From: Flavobacteriaceae bacterium
GTDB taxonomy: Bacteria; Bacteroidota; Bacteroidia; Flavobacteriales; Flavobacteriaceae
Assembly: GCA_029238125.1 (NCBI GenBank)
Contig: JAQWGQ010000004.1
Location: forward strand, 1-40,353
Reading direction: 5' to 3'
Length of the DNA: 40,353 bases
Of the stretch, positions 36,033 to 40,353 are shown piece by piece. The translations under genes and the position numbers were made by a program. The notes under the pieces were generated by a model. That model was not told the origin of the DNA. It made no database searches and was given only the letters and a program-made list of their open reading frames with translations. Position 1 is the stretch's first letter. Every line of letters begins with the position of its first letter.

Positions 36033-36051
36033 CCTCGTAGTTATTACGAGG
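36033..36051. terminator. hairpin, possible weak terminator
   Basis: CCTCGTA and TACGAGG form a perfect 7-base-pair stem around a five-base loop. There is no strong T run on either side, so termination is uncertain. It lies between the integrase remnant and the NTF2-like pseudogene. Confidence 0.5.
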
Positions 36052-36080
36052 CTTATATATTTAGTTTATTTATGTTAAGT

Positions 36081-36562
36081 CTATCGATTTGCTTTGGTGT
36101 TATACCAAAATGATATTTTACAGTCTTTATTAATTCGGTACCATTCATTGTAATGTGCACGCCCTAATGTATCACCGATTTTTGTAGTTGCGACTCCATT
36201 AAAACCAGCATTTACCCATTCATTTGTTTCTTCTGAATTATCATTTTTTACTGAAAAGCCCAGTCAAATGTCCAGGAATACATTAATGAATCTGATTTTA
36301 GGGAATTGATAAACTCCTCACGGTTATGTACTCTTCCATCCTCCCAGACAAATCGTGCAGAATCACTAATTTACTCACGCATACCATCAAAGTCACCCTC
36401 TTTCCATAATTTATCCATTGCGATTACAACATCAACGGAACTCTGACTACCCAACGTGATAGGAAAATCTCTGGGCCCAAAACCATTAGATGTGGTTGAT
36501 GTTACTTGCGAACAAGAAACAATCAAAGACATTGCAAAAAACATTAAAATATATTTTTTCAT
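36081..36562 (-). pseudogene. NTF2-like (SnoaL-like) lipoprotein, disrupted
   Basis: The start is intact: MKKYILMFFAMSLIVSC with lipobox Cys17, then SVDVVIAMDKLWKEGDFDGMRE. A TAA stop interrupts at 36371-36373, where relatives would have one residue before ISDSARFVWEDG. The same frame then continues for about 40 codons (NREEFINSLKSDSLMYSW and on), and after DWAF a one-base shift near 36260 is needed to read a further 50 codons (NEWVNAGFNGVATTKIGD and on) to TAG at 36081. One nonsense and one frameshift mutation in otherwise coding sequence make this a recent pseudogene. A related gene starts at 40085. Confidence 0.75.
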
Positions 36563-36723
36563 TTGTTTGTTAAATATCAATTAATATTGAAAATGAGAGA
36601 CAAATGTTACTCGTTTTTCAATATTTTAAAGAATGTAGCCGCTAAAATTTCTCCAATGAGTGTCGAGTCCGCCAATACTCTAAAAAAGCAAAGGGAGGTG
36701 CCTTAAAGCGCCAACACATAATA

Positions 36724-36778
36724 GGTTTATAGTCAGCTGATATACATCGTGGCGTGTATTTAAAACACAATATAAACC
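36724..36778. repeat. inverted repeat in the gap before the LRR gene
   Basis: GGTTTATA (36724-36731) and TATAAACC (36771-36778) are perfect 8-base arms. The interior contains a further GTGGCGTGT near 36749-36757 that partly mirrors GCGCCAACACA at 36709-36719. The 248-base gap 36563-36810 has no coding frame I trust. Confidence 0.45.
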
Positions 36779-36810
36779 ACTGAATCTCTGGGCGTAAAGG
36801 TTAAATGAGA

Positions 36811-38700
36811 TTAATCACAATCCAGAGAAACTTCTACTGGTTTTTGTTCTCCATTTTCATCTACATAAAATCCTAATGCCCAATCGAATCCATCAGGAAC
36901 ATTCACACCATTAAGAGCATCTAATTGCTGTTGATTGACCCTTATACATTTTATGTTATGCTCATTTCCAAGAATATTGAACCAACTTAAGTTAACGCAG
37001 TTTGACACATCAATATTATCCTTAAATAAGTTTGAACTTAAATTTAGTTCTTCAAGTTTAATGTTTTTAGTCAAATCGATATTTTCAAGTTGATTCCAAC
37101 CTAAATTTAAATATTTTAATTCTACTAAGTTTGATATATCAATATCCTTAAGGTTGTTGAAATCTAAATTCATCTTTATAATTTTAGAATTATTGGAGAG
37201 GTCTATGGATGAAAGTTCATTATTATCAAAATATAGCAATTCTAAACTTGTTAAAGATGTTAAGTCTATTGAATTTAGACTATTTCTTTCTAAAGAAAGC
37301 CGCCACAAATTAGGGTGGTTGAGCAACTCAATTTCTTTCAGATAACTATTCGGGAGAGCTAATTTCTCGAGTTTTGTATTGTTCGAAAAATCAACCTCTA
37401 ACTCGTTTTCGTTGTTATCTGTTGCAAGCTCGATTAAGTCTTCGTTATTACTTGTGTCAAGCTTATGAAAAGCATTAAAGTCTAAATAGATATATTTTAA
37501 TTTTTCATTTTGAGACATATTAACGCTGTCTAACTTATTGCCAACGAGTGTTAAAATTTCAAGATTAGGAAAAGCCTCAATTCCAGCAAGAGAAGTCAAC
37601 CTATTACTCCATCTATCATCCCCATAAACAAGATTTCCATTCTCATCAAAAGCGCCATTATCAGTAGCATAAATTGCAACTATTGGTTGGTTAGCCGCTT
37701 GTGAATTTGTAACATAGCCGTCAACTGTATCATCCCAACCCTCAGAGACTAACCAGTTTTCTAGGTTCTCGTCAGGAATATAGGTTAGACCTTCAATGTA
37801 GTTCTCTTGCTCATATCCATCCTCTAATTGTACACAAATTCCTTCGATGTCGATTGTACCTGTAAACTCTCCATTATCATCTGTATCGACATCATAAATC
37901 TTACCAATTAGATTGGTTTCTTGTGTGGAATCGGGACTGTAAAGCTTCAATAAACTACTGTCTTGCTCTAACTGATACTCTCCAAAAATGACATAGTTAC
38001 AAACCCCTTCTTCGTTATTTGTGTAAAGCTTAAATGTATTGTCTTCGTTGAATATTAAAGAGTGGATATTACACACATCTGTGTATTCAAGTGATTTAAC
38101 TTCCTGTACCTGAAAATTATTATCAGTGTCCATATCTCCTTGAAGTTCTGTGATTGCTTCAATATAATAAGTCCCCTTTGCTGATAAGTCAAGTGTGGTG
38201 TTAAAGGTATACTCCGTTGCCTCTACTGGCGGTAATGAATCATTTATAATAATCGTCTCTACTATTGGGTCACTAAATTCACCATCTTCAAACTTAACTT
38301 GCAAGGAAATCTCAAGTGAATCCAAAATTGATAAATAACCATAGTTTCCAACAATTACAGAAACCGTTTCACTTGATGTTAGTTCACCTGTCTTTGGCGA
38401 TTCAATTGACAAAACCCCAACATCTAAAGAATCTTCATAGTCAATAAGTGCTTGATGAATTTGTATGGCTTCAATACGGGGTTTTATGATTTGTAAACCC
38501 AGTGAAGATTGATTTCCATCAAAAGTCCATTGTGATTTTACATCTATCTCTCCAAAAGAAAAAACATCGCTATTTCCACCAGAGTTATCATCACCATTTG
38601 GGTCAACGGTTTCACTTGTGTTTTCATCAACGACAGGGTCTTTTTCTGAGCAAGAAAGAATTAAAATCGACAGTATAATTAGAGATAAAAGTTTCTTCAT
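36811..38700 (-). CDS. surface lipoprotein with CARDB-like and leucine-rich repeat domains
   Basis: The 629-residue product begins with a lipoprotein signal, lipobox LILSC with Cys17, followed by SEKDP, acidic residues that in flavobacteria favour export to the cell surface. Residues about 90-205 resemble a CARDB-type beta domain (ETVSVIVGNYGYL, GTYYIEAITELQ, DTDNNFQVQEV). Then comes YIPDENLENWLVSEGWDDTVDGYV, a common lead-in to flavobacterial LRR proteins, and about ten LRR units at roughly 365-590 with the pattern LxxLxLxxNxLxxIDLSxN. Such proteins usually bind other proteins or glycans. No enzyme domain is visible. The upstream 240 bases contain a tRNA-end copy and one arm of a direct repeat. 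Confidence 0.85.
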   Translation of the reverse strand: MKKLLSLIILSILILSCSEKDPVVDENTSETVDPNGDDNSGGNSDVFSFGEIDVKSQWTFDGNQSSLGLQIIKPRIEAIQIHQALIDYEDSLDVGVLSIESPKTGELTSSETVSVIVGNYGYLSILDSLEISLQVKFEDGEFSDPIVETIIINDSLPPVEATEYTFNTTLDLSAKGTYYIEAITELQGDMDTDNNFQVQEVKSLEYTDVCNIHSLIFNEDNTFKLYTNNEEGVCNYVIFGEYQLEQDSSLLKLYSPDSTQETNLIGKIYDVDTDDNGEFTGTIDIEGICVQLEDGYEQENYIEGLTYIPDENLENWLVSEGWDDTVDGYVTNSQAANQPIVAIYATDNGAFDENGNLVYGDDRWSNRLTSLAGIEAFPNLEILTLVGNKLDSVNMSQNEKLKYIYLDFNAFHKLDTSNNEDLIELATDNNENELEVDFSNNTKLEKLALPNSYLKEIELLNHPNLWRLSLERNSLNSIDLTSLTSLELLYFDNNELSSIDLSNNSKIIKMNLDFNNLKDIDISNLVELKYLNLGWNQLENIDLTKNIKLEELNLSSNLFKDNIDVSNCVNLSWFNILGNEHNIKCIRVNQQQLDALNGVNVPDGFDWALGFYVDENGEQKPVEVSLDCD

Positions 38701-38775
38701 TGTATTGTTTTTTCTACATCTAATTTAGTGAAGATTTATCAAAAACGATAAATCTTTGAGCTTTGTAATTGTTGA

Positions 38776-38795
38776 TTCAAGTCCCGCCTCGAGTA
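38776..38795 (+). other. copy of a tRNA-Leu 3' end (possible attachment site)
   Basis: TTCAAGTCCCGCCTCGAGTA reads as T loop, 3' T stem, 3' acceptor strand and discriminator of a Bacteroidota tRNA-Leu. The 5' half of the T stem (should be GCGGG) is GTTGA, so no tRNA is encoded. This is what an integrated element leaves at the end away from its target tRNA. The matching complete tRNA-Leu is not in the window. Confidence 0.45.
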
Positions 38796-38837
38796 AGATT
38801 GTCCTCAAGAATAATTTTTTGTTTTTGGGGATATTTT
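38791..38837 (+). repeat. 47-base direct repeat, copy 1
   Basis: Matches 39837-39883 at 43 of 47 positions. The core runs TCCTCAAGAATAATTTTT, one variable base, then GTTTTTGGGGATATTTT. It begins inside the tRNA-Leu-like end. Confidence 0.8.
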
Positions 38838-38940
38838 GTCTAGTATATAGTACAAGTTATAAAACCTTAGCTTATAATCTCTTTCGTAATTTAAATAAAT
38901 GAGTTAAATTCAAAACTTAATATTTTTAAAGAATAAATCA

Positions 38941-39537
38941 ATGAATATAATTAATAAAATAAAACCAAGTATACTGCTGCTTTTTAGTGCTTTAATGTTT
39001 ATCGCCTGTACTGTAGATGACGAGGGAGATGAACTTTTAGAAGAAGCATTTTTATCTAATGGAAACTTTGAATCAGGACAAGATAAATGGATATTTTATC
39101 CGAACGGAGGAACAGCTGAAATAGATAACAGCCTTAGTAACGGAAAAGGTTCAAATTCAGCAAAAATTGCTACAAATGGGTCCAGTAATCCTGGAATAAA
39201 ACAAGAGAGAATTGGTGTTGGAGTTATAAATCCTGGAGACATTATTCAGATTGATTTTGACCACATTGGTTCTGTAGCAGGTGATGGTGGAATTGTTAAT
39301 TTAATTCTTTTTATTGAAAGAGCTGAAGGCGAATCGGGTGCACCAATTACTCATATTTTTGAACCTCGCCCGATATTGTCAGAAAATTGGACTACTTACA
39401 GTCAATCATATACCATTCCAAATAATGCTATTGTAACAGGGGGAATATCATTCCTTATTGAATCTGTATGTGGAGGTGATTCGGGATGTATAGTTAATGC
39501 TAACATTGATAATGTAATTATATCAATTAATCCTTAA
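38941..39537 (+). CDS. lipoprotein with a carbohydrate-binding-like jelly-roll domain
   Basis: A 198-residue protein with lipoprotein signal (lipobox FIAC, Cys23) and a strongly acidic stretch after it (TVDDEGDELLEE), a likely surface-export signal. The rest resembles a galactose-binding or CBM4/9-type domain: FLSNGNFESGQDKWIFYPNGG, then beta strands, and the closing NANIDNVIISI. No catalytic domain follows, so it may be a bare binding module that captures a glycan at the cell surface. The gene stands alone between the two 47-base repeats. Confidence 0.75.
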   Translation: MNIINKIKPSILLLFSALMFIACTVDDEGDELLEEAFLSNGNFESGQDKWIFYPNGGTAEIDNSLSNGKGSNSAKIATNGSSNPGIKQERIGVGVINPGDIIQIDFDHIGSVAGDGGIVNLILFIERAEGESGAPITHIFEPRPILSENWTTYSQSYTIPNNAIVTGGISFLIESVCGGDSGCIVNANIDNVIISINP

Positions 39538-39621
39538 TCAAAATTAAACTCTACAAAAGGTAGGGTTTAATTTTTCAATCCATTTTAAAAAACAGAAATA
39601 AAAGAGAAAATTTGTACATGA

Positions 39622-39732
39622 AATTATTTAAAACATACAAGTGATGGGAGATATTTCTATATCAATTCAGGTCAGGGTAGAAATGAATGGGTTTTAAATT
39701 ATACATTTATACCAGAATCAACCCAAAAATAG
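39622..39732 (+). pseudogene. remnant of a gene 3' end
   Basis: An open stretch of about 36 codons reads KHTSDGRYFYINSGQGRNEW and VLNYTFIPESTQK before TAG. It has the composition of a secreted beta-rich domain and no start codon. It is probably the surviving end of a lost gene; the family is not recognisable. Confidence 0.35.
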
Positions 39733-39836
39733 TGAGTCTATAGTCTAGTTTTAAATTTTATTCTTAAATACAGCTATATTCCAATTTTAGATTTATTCCT
39801 TTTTTTATTTTTTCAGTTTGCGTTGTTAAAAATGGG

Positions 39837-39883
39837 GTGTACGATTATCCTCAAGAATAATTTTTGGTTTTTGGGGATATTTT
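39837..39883 (+). repeat. 47-base direct repeat, copy 2, terminator-like
   Basis: Second copy of the repeat at 38791-38837. TATCCTCAAGAA and TTTTTGGGGATA can pair over 12 positions with two G-U pairs, followed here by a T run to 39886, so in this orientation it may act as an intrinsic terminator. Confidence 0.75.
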
Positions 39884-40084
39884 TTTCACATCCAAATCAT
39901 TCTTTTATTACACTACACGAATATTAGCTTCTTCAAGAACAGTTAATTGTTGCCTGCATACACCAGATTCAATATTCGATTCATAGTTTTCTGTTATATA
40001 CGACATCATGTATTGCTATTTTTTCAAACTTAACTTTTAGTTAATTCAATAATTTGTAATTTTATATTTAAATAAATTTTAACA

Positions 40085-40353
40085 ATGAAGCAAATAGCAG
40101 TAATACTTATATCTCTAATATTACTAGGGTGTACAAATAATGGAGTAGTCGTGAATTTTGATGATGATAAATCTAGTGCCGTAAGACAGCATTTTCAGCA
40201 TTATCTCAATAACGATATGGACGGATTGAAATCCCTTTGGTCTCCAGAACTACAAGTTTTCTTAAACAGTAATGAGGCCATCACTTTAGATGATCTTGTT
40301 GTGCTTTTAGGAGCGCAACATGACACTTTTTCTATTGAGATGCAATGGGGCAG
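40085..40353 (+). CDS. NTF2-like lipoprotein, N-terminal part
   Basis: The gene runs off the end of the window. The 89 visible codons start with a lipoprotein signal (MKQIAVILISLILLGC, Cys16), then AVRQHFQHYLNNDMDGLKSLWSPELQVF and a segment ending SIEMQWG. Spacing and hydrophobic pattern match the pseudogene at 36081-36562 (KLWKEGDFDGMRE to WTFDW), so I place both in the SnoaL/NTF2-like superfamily. Members bind small ligands or serve as association domains; no catalytic residues can be assigned from this part. Confidence 0.65.
   Translation, partial: MKQIAVILISLILLGCTNNGVVVNFDDDKSSAVRQHFQHYLNNDMDGLKSLWSPELQVFLNSNEAITLDDLVVLLGAQHDTFSIEMQWG

Larger units (their letters stand above)
39538..40084. 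other. 547-base gap without an intact gene
   Basis: Contains a short coding-like remnant (39622-39732), the second copy of the 47-base repeat (39837-39883), and AT-rich sequence with no promoter element I can defend before the gene at 40085. Confidence 0.6.

Noticed and set aside
38776-38795. A functional tRNA gene
   Set aside because: No anticodon arm, D arm or 5' acceptor strand can be drawn upstream; only the 3' end matches.

Overview
The window looks like a chromosomal segment of a marine-type Flavobacteriia (phylum Bacteroidota), probably Flavobacteriaceae-like. The evidence is a fused SecDF, the Bacteroidota-only families DUF4293 and DUF1599, a Rho with a long charged N-terminal insert, a bacillithiol-pathway BshB1, an archaeal/eukaryote-type ProS, lipoproteins with acidic residues after the lipid cysteine, almost no Shine-Dalgarno sites, and repeated copies of the Bacteroidota -7 promoter element TAnnTTTG in front of genes. 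No rRNA, CRISPR array, intact insertion sequence or prophage was seen.

Region 1 (1-3371) is the edge of a surface-polysaccharide locus: the C-terminus of a Wzx-type flippase and three glycosyltransferases (GT2, GT4, GT2) in strictly alternating orientation with overlapping ends. An ftsE-like ATPase (3375-4055) sits directly upstream of the last glycosyltransferase.

Region 2 (4.2-34.6 kb) is compact housekeeping sequence: asnB, gyrB, mdh and secDF on the plus strand; lgt, yidD, cysS and folE on the minus strand; a FadL-like barrel paired with a Tyr/Ser-rich lipoprotein; proS; a minus-strand run YHS-DoxX-ATP-grasp-DinB-NRDE that is poorly characterised; tRNA-Glu and rpsT; rho and DUF4293 from overlapping divergent promoters; a phosphoesterase; truA with an ABC exporter; dacA (c-di-AMP) with folP; DUF1599, an orphan OppB-like permease, tpiA, prmA and clpS in one coupled run; then a glutathione-peroxidase-like gene coupled to bshB1. 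Convergent pairs often share stop-codon bases, and many operon junctions overlap by 1-4 bases.

Region 3 (34.6 kb to the end) is an AT-rich accessory region with a different character. It holds two decayed copies of a tyrosine-recombinase 3' end as direct repeats about 1.15 kb apart, enclosing a haemolysin-III-family gene and a lipoprotein gene whose only plausible start is ATA. Beyond these come a pseudogene of an NTF2-like lipoprotein, an LRR lipoprotein, a 20-base copy of a tRNA-Leu 3' end, a pair of 47-base direct repeats bracketing a galactose-binding-like lipoprotein gene, a gene-end remnant, and the start of another NTF2-like lipoprotein cut by the window edge. I read it as a recombination-prone hotspot stocked with surface lipoproteins; it is the most likely place for something undescribed, though much of it is decayed.
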